Assembly: GCF_000346485.2 (NCBI RefSeq)
Contig: NZ_KQ976354.1
Coordinates: forward strand, 794,892 to 858,891
DNA from: Scytonema hofmannii PCC 7110
GTDB taxonomy: Bacteria > Cyanobacteriota > Cyanobacteriia > Cyanobacteriales > Nostocaceae
Length of the DNA stretch: 64,000 bases
Reading direction: 5' to 3'
This document shows positions 35,578 to 44,697 of this stretch, piece by piece. Below the pieces are notes generated by a model that searched no databases, was not told the origin of the DNA, and worked only from the letters and a program-made list of their open reading frames with translations. Positions within the stretch are counted from its first letter, which is position 1; the number at the start of each line of letters is the position of its first letter. Position numbers and translations under genes: made by a program.

Positions 35578-37686
35578 TTATGCAGATCCCATCCCAAGAG
35601 CCAATGTTCTACGTACAGCTGCACCAGCATTCACAAAACCATGACCGTAATCTTTGTCATGACCGGGAGTACCCAAGTCGTAAGCTGTTTGTGACAAAAT
35701 TTCCTTGATTTGGTAAGCAGTCAGGTTCTTGTTAACACTCCAAAGTAATGCAGCTACTCCAGTCACGTGTGGTGCGGCAGCTGAAGTTCCATTAAAATTG
35801 GAGTTAGTGCCAAACTGCAATGCAGAAAACGTGTTCGATTGAGACGCGTTTGCGGCTAGTACCTCACCAGGTGCTGATAGGGTCAGATCTTGTCCGCCAT
35901 TAGAACTCCACCAGTTACTGTAAGTAATACGTTCTCCCAAGAAACTTCTTGGATTGCTATAGTAGTCTCTACGTCCCCAAGAAGCACCTACTGCTATAGC
36001 ATTTGAGTACTTAGCTAAAATTGCAGGTTCTGCAAGAGTGTCTCCGCCACTGTTGCCAGATGCAAAGACAAATAAAACGTTTTGGTGATTAACAACCAGT
36101 TGCTCTAATAGCGTTGAGAATCCTCCAATTAAGCTAAAGTTAATTACCAAACGCCGATTTTCTGTATTTGCCTTACGAATCATTTCTTGAGTGGCATCTA
36201 CCAAACTTAAGTCGTTAGCATCACCACCCAAAACATCAATATGAAAAACCTCGAAATTCCCAATGCCACTCGTCCCTATACCGTTATTAATCGGGGCATT
36301 AATGACTGATTGAGTTGAAAGACCATGAGTTGTAGCAGCGATACCGCTTATCTCGTCCACATAGTTATTTGGGATATAAGTAGTAAGTCCTAGATCGGGG
36401 TGAGTATTACCATTGAGAACTGCTAGACCCGTATCTTGAACTCCCACAAGAACGTTCGAGTTACCTGTAGTGAAACGCCAAGCATCTTGCACTCCCATCA
36501 TGTGTAAGTTCCATTGGTTATTAAACAGGGGATCGTTGGGTTGCACTGACAAATTAAACACTTGGTCTGCAAATACAACGCAGTTCATGCCTTCAAAAAG
36601 AATTTTTCTGCCATCAGTAAACTCAATGGCATCAAATAGACGAGTGCCGTTACCTAAGTTATAAAGTACCCCCCCGCCGCTAGTATTGGCAAATTTCACA
36701 GAAACTGTTGTGGAAAAAATTGTTGACAAATCCAACCAGTCTCGCTGTCCGCTACCATAATCAACGTTGCCATTACCTAAGAATACTGAGATGGCGGGAC
36801 CGGACTCATAAGTAAAGGTATTAGCTCCAAGATCTCCTCTAACAATACGTGTACCGTTGTTTAGGGTTTGAGATGTAACTGCAGAAGCGGGTATCGGTGT
36901 CACAGCATTACCACTATTACCATTACCACCACCAGTAGAACTGGGTTGCGTGTTGCTATCGATGGGTATGAGTAATGTATCTTCGTTGAGAGGGGTTGCT
37001 GAAATACTCAGGTTGTAGTATGTTTTACTGCTGTTAGTGTCTGCATAAACCTGAACATAATATGTACCAGGTGATAGCCTTTGAGTGATGACTTCGTCTA
37101 CATTGCCCACATTCTTAGAACTGGCAAGGGTAATACCACTGATGTCTTGTAACTTAACATCAGCATTGGCACTTAAACTGTTTAGTTCTAGTTTAATGTT
37201 GCAAGTGTTGTCAAGGTTAAATTTATAAGAGTCGATCGCTGAGCTATCTACCCAATCGCTGTAAATGTCAGTGTAATAATTGATCGGAATGGACAGATCT
37301 CTACTATAAGTATGATTAACACTGTCTGTAAGTGTTGTTAAAATACTTAACGTGTATTCTGCTACGGAATCTCCACTTGCATAAACTCTGTTGTCAGAGT
37401 CTCCTGTTTTTAATGTTGTGTCAATTAACTCAAGTGTCGTACTACCAAGTTGAGAAACCTCGATCGCTTTCGCTCCGTCAATCTTATTATCATTTTCAGA
37501 TACAATTGGGTCTACATCTACAACATTAAATTTTTTTCCTGGTTTAAAACTACTGCGACCATAAAGATTGTTTGTGCATAATTCATCACTACGTATATTT
37601 ACATAATTCTTGATGGCGATCGGATTATTCAAAATATTTGAGTTACAACTGGTCTCTAGAGAATCTGGGGATAACGTAACGGACAT
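35578..37686 (-). CDS. Subtilisin-like protease (S8) with N-terminal PPC domain
   Basis: A 702-residue exoprotein. Order: about 130 residues of unique sequence, a PPC domain (about 135-235, LSANADVKLQD and PGTYYVQVYAD), a Gly/Asn-rich linker (about 245-275), a beta-rich hemolysin-like segment (about 285-375) and a C-terminal S8 domain (about 385-690). Triad: Asp418 (VGVQDTGLAV), His454 (ATTHGLSTQ, not the usual GHGTHVAG) and Ser635 (NGTSAAAPHVTG); the oxyanion Asn is in FASGNSGG. There is no Sec signal. It is separated from the calpain-like gene by 213 bp and shares the PPC type with it. Likely cargo of the same exporter; the odd His context could lower activity. Confidence 0.85.
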   Translation of the reverse strand: MSVTLSPDSLETSCNSNILNNPIAIKNYVNIRSDELCTNNLYGRSSFKPGKKFNVVDVDPIVSENDNKIDGAKAIEVSQLGSTTLELIDTTLKTGDSDNRVYASGDSVAEYTLSILTTLTDSVNHTYSRDLSIPINYYTDIYSDWVDSSAIDSYKFNLDNTCNIKLELNSLSANADVKLQDISGITLASSKNVGNVDEVITQRLSPGTYYVQVYADTNSSKTYYNLSISATPLNEDTLLIPIDSNTQPSSTGGGNGNSGNAVTPIPASAVTSQTLNNGTRIVRGDLGANTFTYESGPAISVFLGNGNVDYGSGQRDWLDLSTIFSTTVSVKFANTSGGGVLYNLGNGTRLFDAIEFTDGRKILFEGMNCVVFADQVFNLSVQPNDPLFNNQWNLHMMGVQDAWRFTTGNSNVLVGVQDTGLAVLNGNTHPDLGLTTYIPNNYVDEISGIAATTHGLSTQSVINAPINNGIGTSGIGNFEVFHIDVLGGDANDLSLVDATQEMIRKANTENRRLVINFSLIGGFSTLLEQLVVNHQNVLFVFASGNSGGDTLAEPAILAKYSNAIAVGASWGRRDYYSNPRSFLGERITYSNWWSSNGGQDLTLSAPGEVLAANASQSNTFSALQFGTNSNFNGTSAAAPHVTGVAALLWSVNKNLTAYQIKEILSQTAYDLGTPGHDKDYGHGFVNAGAAVRRTLALGMGSA

Positions 37687-38060
37687 ACTCTTTGCTGTAC
37701 GGATACATACTTACATCACAATATTTCTTTTTCGGAAAAGAAATATGCTTGTGTATAAATTTACTAAAATAAAATAAAAATTTTACTGAAACTTTAAAGT
37801 ATATTATGTACTTATATAGAAAATTTTAAAAAAGCCATTTATCTTGTGTTTATCAACACATGCCAAATTAGATTTGCGTATTTTAGAGATTTACTTCTAG
37901 TACTTTTTGATACAAAATAAAATTATTTTATATAATTTTGGTCTTTCGTCAGTTATTGGACTTTGCCAGGATTAGGGGTTGTAGCAAGCAATCCGCAATG
38001 CACTAGATTAGATATCCTATTGGTACTTTGGCAAAAATACGAGTGAAAAATCAGACGTTA
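37687..38060. other. Divergent AT-rich promoter region
   Basis: About 375 bp between the divergent subtilase and DUF92 genes, strongly AT-rich. Promoters for both must lie here. No repeats or RNA recognised. Confidence 0.45.
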
Positions 38061-38855
38061 ATGATTTCTTTACTAAATTCTGTAAATCCTTGGTTAGTGG
38101 GAGTAGGACTCAACACCTTTTTGCTCGGCTTAGCTTGGATTGCTCCTAAAAAGCTACTGACACCAGCAGGATATTTCCACGCATGGTTACTTGGGACCCT
38201 CATTTGGGGAACACTAGGTTGGCAGGGATATGTAGTAGTTATGTTCTATTTTCTTGTTGGTTCTTTTGCAACCCGTGTCGGTATGGCACAAAAGGAAGCA
38301 GAAGGCATAGCGGAAAAGCGTTCTGGTGCCAGAGGACCAGAAAACGTTTGGGGTTCAGCGCTCACTGGGGCATTATGCGCCGTCGGCGTAGGTATTATTC
38401 ATTCCGGAGTTCTCCCCCCTCCCCACTCCCTACTCCCCACTCCCTACTCCCTTCTTCTCCTAGGATACGTAGCTTCTTTCAGTACCAAACTTTCTGACAC
38501 CTGTGCAAGCGAGGTAGGCAAAGCCTATGGTAAAAGTACTTTTCTCATTACTACATTCCAATCAGTACCACGGGGAACTGAAGGAGCTGTTAGTATTGAG
38601 GGAACTTTAGCTGGTGCAGTTGCGTCCCTGGCACAGGCGCTCCTTGCTTGGGGAGTAGGTTTGATAGATGTGTTAGGTGTACTGTGGTGCGTGCTGGCAG
38701 CGTTCATTGCCACCACTTTGGAAAGTGTGATTGGAGCAACACTACAATCTCGATTTAACTGGTTAACTAATGAATTGGTGAATATTATTAACACATTGAT
38801 AGGTGCGATCGCCGCAATTTCCTTTGCTCTTTTCTGGTCAAGTGTTCTCGCTTAA
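38061..38855 (+). CDS. DUF92 / TIGR00297 membrane protein, VTE6-like phytyl-phosphate kinase
   Basis: A membrane protein of about 264 residues with six or seven hydrophobic segments, matching the TIGR00297/DUF92 family. Characterised members in plants and Synechocystis (VTE6) phosphorylate phytyl phosphate for tocopherol and phylloquinone synthesis. Conserved blocks are YFHAWLLGTLIWG, RSGARGPENVWGSA, KLSDTCASEVGKAYGK and PRGTEGAVSIEGT. I choose the ATG at 38061; a TTG at 38028 is also in frame. A heptameric CACTCCCTACTCCC tract (about 38410-38452) is embedded in frame and codes for a Pro/Leu/Ser linker just before a transmembrane segment. Confidence 0.8.
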   Translation: MISLLNSVNPWLVGVGLNTFLLGLAWIAPKKLLTPAGYFHAWLLGTLIWGTLGWQGYVVVMFYFLVGSFATRVGMAQKEAEGIAEKRSGARGPENVWGSALTGALCAVGVGIIHSGVLPPPHSLLPTPYSLLLLGYVASFSTKLSDTCASEVGKAYGKSTFLITTFQSVPRGTEGAVSIEGTLAGAVASLAQALLAWGVGLIDVLGVLWCVLAAFIATTLESVIGATLQSRFNWLTNELVNIINTLIGAIAAISFALFWSSVLA

Positions 38856-39035
38856 TTTTTTGTGAATATAATTTAAACTGTTCACCTGCGATTTTTTGAA
38901 GTTTAGTTGCGGCTTTAACATCCGACTGCTTAAAATTGCCGTATGATAGTTCTTCCAATCTGTTAGCTAAACTTCAGTCCCCATCTAGCATGAGTTGTAT
39001 ATTTTATTATGTAGTTTTTTCTACTCATTAAATTT

Positions 39036-39794
39036 ATGGAGTCTGTATCGTTTTTAAGTGTAGATGACAAACCAATTTCTATCGGACAAGCAGTAAGATA
39101 TTTACAAGCTTCTGGAAAATTGGGACAGTTCATAGGAGATGTGCTCCGACAATATGCGATCGAGCAAGAACTCGATAAACGAGTTGATATAGCGATCGGT
39201 CCAGCTATAACAGAACAGGCAATCATTGATTTTCGGCTAAAAAATCAGCTAACTGACCCCCAAAGTTTTCAAGAGTGGCTGACGAACAATGGTACGAATT
39301 ATGAGAATTTCCATGCATCAGTGGCTTTTGGTTTTAAGGTAGAAAAACTTAAAGCCGCCATCACCGAAGCCAAGCTACAAGAATACTTTATTGAGCGGAA
39401 AATTTTTCTAGATAGAGTTGTTGTATCTCGGATTATTGTTGACAATCGGGAATTAGCGGAAGAACTACAAATTCAGATTGAAGAAGGTGCAAGCTTTGAA
39501 CAACTTGCTAAAGAATACTCTCTCGCAGATGACCGGATTGTAAATGGGATGATGGGACCAGTGAGTCGGGGAACAATGCCAGATATACTCAGGGCAGCAA
39601 TTGACATAGCTAGTCCCGGACAAGTGGTAGGACCAATAGAACTAGAACAACGCTATGGATTGTTTCGTTTAGAACAATTTCTGCCAGCGTCGTTAGAAGA
39701 TACTCAACTAAAACAAGCACTACAAAATGAGTTATTTGAGAAATGGCTAGCAGAGAAAATCCAAAAGTTAACGGTAAAACTTCAAGTGAATTAA
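39036..39794 (+). CDS. Parvulin/SurA-like peptidyl-prolyl isomerase
   Basis: A 252-residue protein with an N-terminal helical chaperone-like part and a C-terminal parvulin domain (about residues 130-235: VVVSRIIVDNRELAEEL, then ASFEQLAKEYSLADD and GPVSRGTMPDIL). There is no signal peptide, so it likely acts in the cytoplasm on the exporter substrates. It overlaps the start of the ABC exporter gene by 52 bp, and such isomerase-exporter pairs are common in cyanobacterial type I secretion loci, supporting a joint role in delivering unfolded cargo. Confidence 0.85.
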   Translation: MESVSFLSVDDKPISIGQAVRYLQASGKLGQFIGDVLRQYAIEQELDKRVDIAIGPAITEQAIIDFRLKNQLTDPQSFQEWLTNNGTNYENFHASVAFGFKVEKLKAAITEAKLQEYFIERKIFLDRVVVSRIIVDNRELAEELQIQIEEGASFEQLAKEYSLADDRIVNGMMGPVSRGTMPDILRAAIDIASPGQVVGPIELEQRYGLFRLEQFLPASLEDTQLKQALQNELFEKWLAEKIQKLTVKLQVN

Positions 39795-42403
39795 AACTAA
39801 TAAGTAACGAATCGTTGCAAAATAACGTGCTAGCTTCTATACCTTGGAACCAACCACCGCTATGCTGGTTAACTCCCGAACAAAAAAGCCGACTGCAAGA
39901 AGTCTCAGAAACTCTTCGTTACAATTTGGGAGAAAAAATTTGGTCACCAGACATAGGAGATTTTCAGTTTCTGATTATTTCTGGTAAAGTGCGCTTGCGA
40001 TCTGAAGGAGCCAATCAGCCATTAGCAACTCTACAACCAGGAGACTGGTTTGGTAACCTCCAAAAATTTTCTTTTGATTGTAAAGCTGTCGCTGCTAGCA
40101 AAGAAGTCATTGTGGTACGCTGGGATACCACTCTTTGGGCAGAAGTTTCTACACCACAAATAGAGGAGTTTTGGCAAGGCGGGGAAGAAGAGGGGGAGAA
40201 GGGGAGAAAGGGAGAGGGGGGGAAAGAACCAATACTCTCCCCCACTCCCCCACTCCCCCACTCCCCCACTCCCATATCAACTTATCCCTTTGTTAGTAGT
40301 GGAAATACAGGTGCGGCTTGTTTAACAATGGTGGCACAACAACTAGATAATCCCGTGCAATTGGAATGGGTACAGCGTCAGTTGCGGGGACAGGGACCAA
40401 AAAATCTTGTGGAAGCAGCAGAAAAGTTAGGTTTTGTGCTGCGACGGTTACAAGTCAGTTGGGCTGAGTTGCGACAGTTATCATTCCCTGCTTTACTGCT
40501 GTGGAGTTCCGATTCATCTTCCAATCCCAATTGGATTGTGGTGTATGCAGTGAAAGGCGATCGCGCGATCGTAGCCAATCCCCTCAATTCCGAACAAACT
40601 TGTGAAAGTTTGTCCAGAACAATTGTTGAGGAAACTTGGGATGGACAGTTGTGGCAAGTAGAACTTATTCAAAAACAAGAAAAGTTTAATCTCAGCTGGT
40701 TTACACCCGCAGTCTGGAAGTACCGGAAATTGTTGGGAGAGGTGTTGCTAGCGTCTTTTACGTTACAGCTTTTGGGCTTAACAACACCGCTTATTACACA
40801 AGTTGTGATTGATAAGGTGATGGTGCAGGAGAGTTTGCCAACTTTAGACGTGATGGCGATCGCACTCCTGTTAGTCGCAGTATTCGAGTCAGTTCTTGGG
40901 ATCTTGCGGTTATTTATTTTTACCCATACAGCCCGCCGCTTAGATTTAAGCTTATCCGCACAACTCTTTCGTCACCTAATGCGACTCCCTCTAGCTTATT
41001 TTGAGTCGCGACGAGTAGGGGACACGGTAGCCCGAGTCCAAGAATTGGAACAGATCCGTCAGTTTCTCACGGGTACGGCACTCACTGTAGTATTAGATAG
41101 CATTTTTGCCGTGGTTTACTTGGCATTGATGTTCTACTACAACATTCCACTAACATTTGTGGCGTTAGCAGTTTTGCCCTTATTTGCTCTACTGACACTG
41201 ATAGCAACGCCCATTCTTCGCAACTGGTTAAACGAAACTTTTAATCGCAGCGCTGACAGTCAATCATTTCTTGTTGAAACAATCACAGGAATTCACTCAG
41301 TCAAGGCTCATGCTGCAGAACCAGCAGCAAGAGTTCGCTGGGAAGGTCTATTTGCTCGCTTCATCCGTACAGGTTTCAAAGCTTCTACCACATCCAATAT
41401 CAGCAGCAATATTGGTGATTTCCTCACTAATTTTTCCAGCTTACTGATTCTTTGGTTTGGAGCTAAGTTAGTCATTGACCAAAAGTTAACAATCGGTCAA
41501 CTGGTTGCTTTCCAAATGCTTTCCGGTAGAGTCACCGCACCACTGCTGCGCTTAGTACAGTTATGGCAAAGTTTGCAACAAGTTCTACTTTCCGTAGATC
41601 GGATTGGTGATATTCTGAACGTAGCCCCAGAAGCGGAATCAGGAACAGGGTTAGTTTTACCATCCCTCAAAGGGCAAGTTTCCTTCGATCGAGTTTTCTT
41701 CCGTTACCGACCAAATACTGAACCCGTTTTAAGGGGAATTTCCTTTGACGTACAACCAGGGCATTTTGTCGGTATTGTTGGACGCAGTGGTTCTGGGAAA
41801 AGCACCCTTTCTAAACTTTTGCAACGTCTTTATCAAAATGAATCAGGACGGATATTAATAGATGGCTTTGATATAAAAAGTGCTGATTTAGCTTCACTGC
41901 GCCAACAAATTGGTGTTGTTCTCCAAGAAGACTTTTTATTCAACGGTTCTATCTTAGAGAACATCACACTGGGCAATCTCGATATTACAGCCGAACAAGT
42001 TGTAGAAGCTGCGCGATTAGCTGCAGCCCATGATTTTATTAGTGAATTGCCCCACGGTTATGAAACTAATGTTGGAGAAAGAGGTACAGCTTTATCTGGA
42101 GGACAGCGACAGCGCATTTCTTTAGCGCGGTTGTTCCTCTCGCAAGCACCTATTTTAATTTTGGATGAAGCAACAAGTGCTTTGGATAGCGAAACGGAAC
42201 AGCAGGTACTGCAAAACCTGCAAGCAATTTCTGCTAACCGCACTGTGTTCTTGATTGCTCACCGTTTTGCCCCTCTCAAGCGTGCCGATCTTATTTTAGT
42301 GCTAGAAAAGGGTGTGATTGCCGAACGGGGTACTCACTCAGAGCTATTGCAACAAAAAGGTTTGTACTGGTCATTGTATCAAAGGCAACAGGCTAATGTC
42401 TAA
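39743..42403 (+). CDS. Type I secretion ABC exporter with cNMP-like and degenerate C39 domains
   Basis: An 886-residue HlyB-type exporter. Order: cyclic nucleotide-binding-like domain (about 45-145); an in-frame low-complexity linker (about 150-180) from heptamer repeats at 40183-40272; a C39-peptidase-like domain (about 185-310); six transmembrane helices (about 330-600); ATPase with Walker A GRSGSGKST (about 680), LSGGQRQR (about 784) and Walker B ILILDEATSAL (about 804). The C39 catalytic Cys is replaced by Thr189 (GNTGAACL instead of DCGPACL) and the usual His is missing, so the domain should bind rather than cut cargo. It overlaps the isomerase gene by 52 bp. Likely works with the HlyD at 27446. 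Confidence 0.9.
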   Translation: MASRENPKVNGKTSSELKLISNESLQNNVLASIPWNQPPLCWLTPEQKSRLQEVSETLRYNLGEKIWSPDIGDFQFLIISGKVRLRSEGANQPLATLQPGDWFGNLQKFSFDCKAVAASKEVIVVRWDTTLWAEVSTPQIEEFWQGGEEEGEKGRKGEGGKEPILSPTPPLPHSPTPISTYPFVSSGNTGAACLTMVAQQLDNPVQLEWVQRQLRGQGPKNLVEAAEKLGFVLRRLQVSWAELRQLSFPALLLWSSDSSSNPNWIVVYAVKGDRAIVANPLNSEQTCESLSRTIVEETWDGQLWQVELIQKQEKFNLSWFTPAVWKYRKLLGEVLLASFTLQLLGLTTPLITQVVIDKVMVQESLPTLDVMAIALLLVAVFESVLGILRLFIFTHTARRLDLSLSAQLFRHLMRLPLAYFESRRVGDTVARVQELEQIRQFLTGTALTVVLDSIFAVVYLALMFYYNIPLTFVALAVLPLFALLTLIATPILRNWLNETFNRSADSQSFLVETITGIHSVKAHAAEPAARVRWEGLFARFIRTGFKASTTSNISSNIGDFLTNFSSLLILWFGAKLVIDQKLTIGQLVAFQMLSGRVTAPLLRLVQLWQSLQQVLLSVDRIGDILNVAPEAESGTGLVLPSLKGQVSFDRVFFRYRPNTEPVLRGISFDVQPGHFVGIVGRSGSGKSTLSKLLQRLYQNESGRILIDGFDIKSADLASLRQQIGVVLQEDFLFNGSILENITLGNLDITAEQVVEAARLAAAHDFISELPHGYETNVGERGTALSGGQRQRISLARLFLSQAPILILDEATSALDSETEQQVLQNLQAISANRTVFLIAHRFAPLKRADLILVLEKGVIAERGTHSELLQQKGLYWSLYQRQQANV

Positions 42404-42407
42404 TTGC

Positions 42408-42492
42408 CCTCATCCCCAACCCTTCTCCCAAGGGGAGAAGGGAGAGGAAATCCAGTCCCTCTCCCTTTGGGAGAGGGTAAGGGTGAGGGAAA
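42408..42492. repeat. Dispersed hairpin (CCCTTCTCCC / GGGAGAAGGG)
   Basis: Two complementary pairs, CCCTTCTCCCAAGGGGAGAAGGG and CCCTCTCCCTTTGGGAGAGGG, form a double hairpin between convergent genes. It may act as a bidirectional terminator. Similar sequences are frequent in filamentous cyanobacteria. Confidence 0.8.
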
Positions 42493-42499
42493 AACAAAC

Positions 42500-44464
42500 T
42501 TAATTTGCCATAGTTGCCGGATCTAATGTGATTAAAGAGATAGAGCCTATACTGACATCAGCTTTTGCAGAACTGCTGTTGTCACCCAAGAAGAAGTAGT
42601 TTGACAAACTGTATTTTTCACCAATTCCTGAATAATCGCGCAGCTTACCACTGAGGACATAAGAATTGTCAGCAAACAGTTGGTAGTTATCTCCCAGAAC
42701 TGATAGTTCGTAGTTTGTCATGGCAGTTGTATTTTTGGTAGCTTTCTCACTAGTGTCATGAGTCAACGCAAAACTACCAGAAGCACTGTCATAATTCTTT
42801 GCCCAGATTTCATTACTCCAGAAACCTAGTTCAATGCCTTTGCCATCACCACTTGCAACAGTTACGTTAAAACCAGCATTGTCGTCTAACTTGTCACCGT
42901 TGTTATCACCAAAGTGGCTTTCGGTATTGAGCTTAACTTGGAACTTAAGTTTATAGCCATTATTGCGATCGAGCTTAACAGCACCACCATCGTACTTGCT
43001 ATAACCAGCAACACCATAAGTAGTAGAGACTAACTGAGATGAACCCTGAACAGCCGTTTGAGTACCACCGCCAAAACTGCTATCAAAGAATAGTGCAGGC
43101 GTTCCTTGGTCCGGTGTCCCAGAACCACTGTAGTAATTGTATGTTGTCTGGACTTGGTTAATAGTGGACAGAGTGACCTTATAGTTGATAGGAGTAGCAG
43201 TGTTTGATATTACCCGGATATAATAGTCACTGCCAGCAGGTAAAAAGCCCTTGAGTTGCTCTGGTGTCGTGTCTGATTGTGCTGATGAGAAAATCGCATC
43301 ACTTTTATCAACCAGACCATTTTTATTTACATCCCAAATCACTTGCAAATTAGCATCTCCATTCAAACCATCAAGTAATGCATTGACCGTGCTTTCTGTC
43401 TTGACACTAAAGCGGTAAAAGTCATTAGCTGATAATGCGAGTGTGGAAGATTTCCCTAGTGAATTAGTACCATCTAGTTCGCCAAGCGAGATAGCTTTAC
43501 TTAGAGGATTTTCTGTGGACAGAGTCAGATTGTAGTTAGTATTGGCACTATCAGCAGAGGAAACTTCTATATAGTATGTACCAGCCTCTAGTGTGCCATT
43601 AATTGTTTCGGATGTTGCACCCGTATTTAACGAACTTGCGATGATTTTACCTGTAGAGTCTAATATTCTAGCATCGGCGTTGTCAGTTAAGCTGTCGAGT
43701 TTGAGGCTGGCATTGGTAAGATTATCAAAAGAAATGCGATAATAGTCTTTGGTGTCGCCAAGACCGACAAAATCACTATAGGCGAGAATGCTTGTGCTTT
43801 GGGGAAAGATACGAGCAGAATCTAGAGAATTCCCAGCATAGTCGCTACCAGGACGTCCCTCTTTCTGTCCGTTCATTAGGAAGTGTGAATAAGCTTGTTG
43901 ATTGCCGAAACCAGCAGCAACCAAATCAGCATTATTGGCTAGGTAAACTTTGACATTGAACGCAGATGATGAAACCCGCCCCTCAGTCAAACCAAAGAAT
44001 TGAAAGTGTTCAAACAGTTGGCTGTTATTCAACTTTGCTGCTTTTAAGTCAGGATTGACCTCACGGTAGTAGGTGATATCAAAGGCAGGGTTAAATTGGC
44101 GTCCTTCAGCAACACCAAAACTGCTCAAATGCTCGAACAGTTGTTCATTGTTGAAGTTTAGTGCTGCTAAGTCACCATTTACTTGCTTGTAGAAGCCCAG
44201 GTCAACAAACGGAGAAAAGCGCCGTCCTTCAGCAACACCATAATTGCTCAGATGGTCGAATGCTTGTTGATTATTCATGCCAGTTAGATCGCCGTTGCTA
44301 GCACGATAGAAGTTGAGATTAACAAGGGGTGAAAACGATCGCCCTTCATTCAGACCAAAGCTTTGAAAGTGTGACAGTAATTGCTCGTTTGTAGTAATAC
44401 CTGCTGCTGCTAGATCTGAATTGGCAGCTTTATAGTAATTAGCATCGAATAAGTTAACAGCCAT
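42500..44464 (-). CDS. Secreted repeat/PPC protein with LamG-like C-terminus
   Basis: A 654-residue likely exoprotein. Residues 5-205 hold five repeats of about 41 residues with consensus F-D-x2-(Y/F)-Y-x3-N-x-DL, then QLFEHF and G(L/V)xEGR. Two PPC domains follow (about 210-310 and 325-430), and the C-terminus (about 450-645) is a concanavalin/LamG-like beta domain. The repeat is common in cyanobacterial calcium-binding-type exoproteins. It has no Sec signal and begins MAVNLFDANYYK. It lies convergent to the exporter gene, which suggests type I export; an adhesive or sugar-binding role is inferred from the LamG-like part. Confidence 0.7.
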   Translation of the reverse strand: MAVNLFDANYYKAANSDLAAAGITTNEQLLSHFQSFGLNEGRSFSPLVNLNFYRASNGDLTGMNNQQAFDHLSNYGVAEGRRFSPFVDLGFYKQVNGDLAALNFNNEQLFEHLSSFGVAEGRQFNPAFDITYYREVNPDLKAAKLNNSQLFEHFQFFGLTEGRVSSSAFNVKVYLANNADLVAAGFGNQQAYSHFLMNGQKEGRPGSDYAGNSLDSARIFPQSTSILAYSDFVGLGDTKDYYRISFDNLTNASLKLDSLTDNADARILDSTGKIIASSLNTGATSETINGTLEAGTYYIEVSSADSANTNYNLTLSTENPLSKAISLGELDGTNSLGKSSTLALSANDFYRFSVKTESTVNALLDGLNGDANLQVIWDVNKNGLVDKSDAIFSSAQSDTTPEQLKGFLPAGSDYYIRVISNTATPINYKVTLSTINQVQTTYNYYSGSGTPDQGTPALFFDSSFGGGTQTAVQGSSQLVSTTYGVAGYSKYDGGAVKLDRNNGYKLKFQVKLNTESHFGDNNGDKLDDNAGFNVTVASGDGKGIELGFWSNEIWAKNYDSASGSFALTHDTSEKATKNTTAMTNYELSVLGDNYQLFADNSYVLSGKLRDYSGIGEKYSLSNYFFLGDNSSSAKADVSIGSISLITLDPATMAN

Positions 44465-44697
44465 ACATTGCGTCCCCGTAACATAAACAAATTGGCTCCT
44501 TAACCTATGCCTGGGTGTTATTCATTTAAAAACACAGGATGAGAAGCCAAAAAGTTGGTATTTTATGTTACTTGTTTATTTGTTTTTTCTCTAAAATGAG
44601 AATGGTAAATATGCTGATTCTTGCCATTCCATTTAAGCAAGACTTTCAGTAATTATGCGCCCTCAGTAAGCTGTCCTCTACCTTATTGGTACTAACC

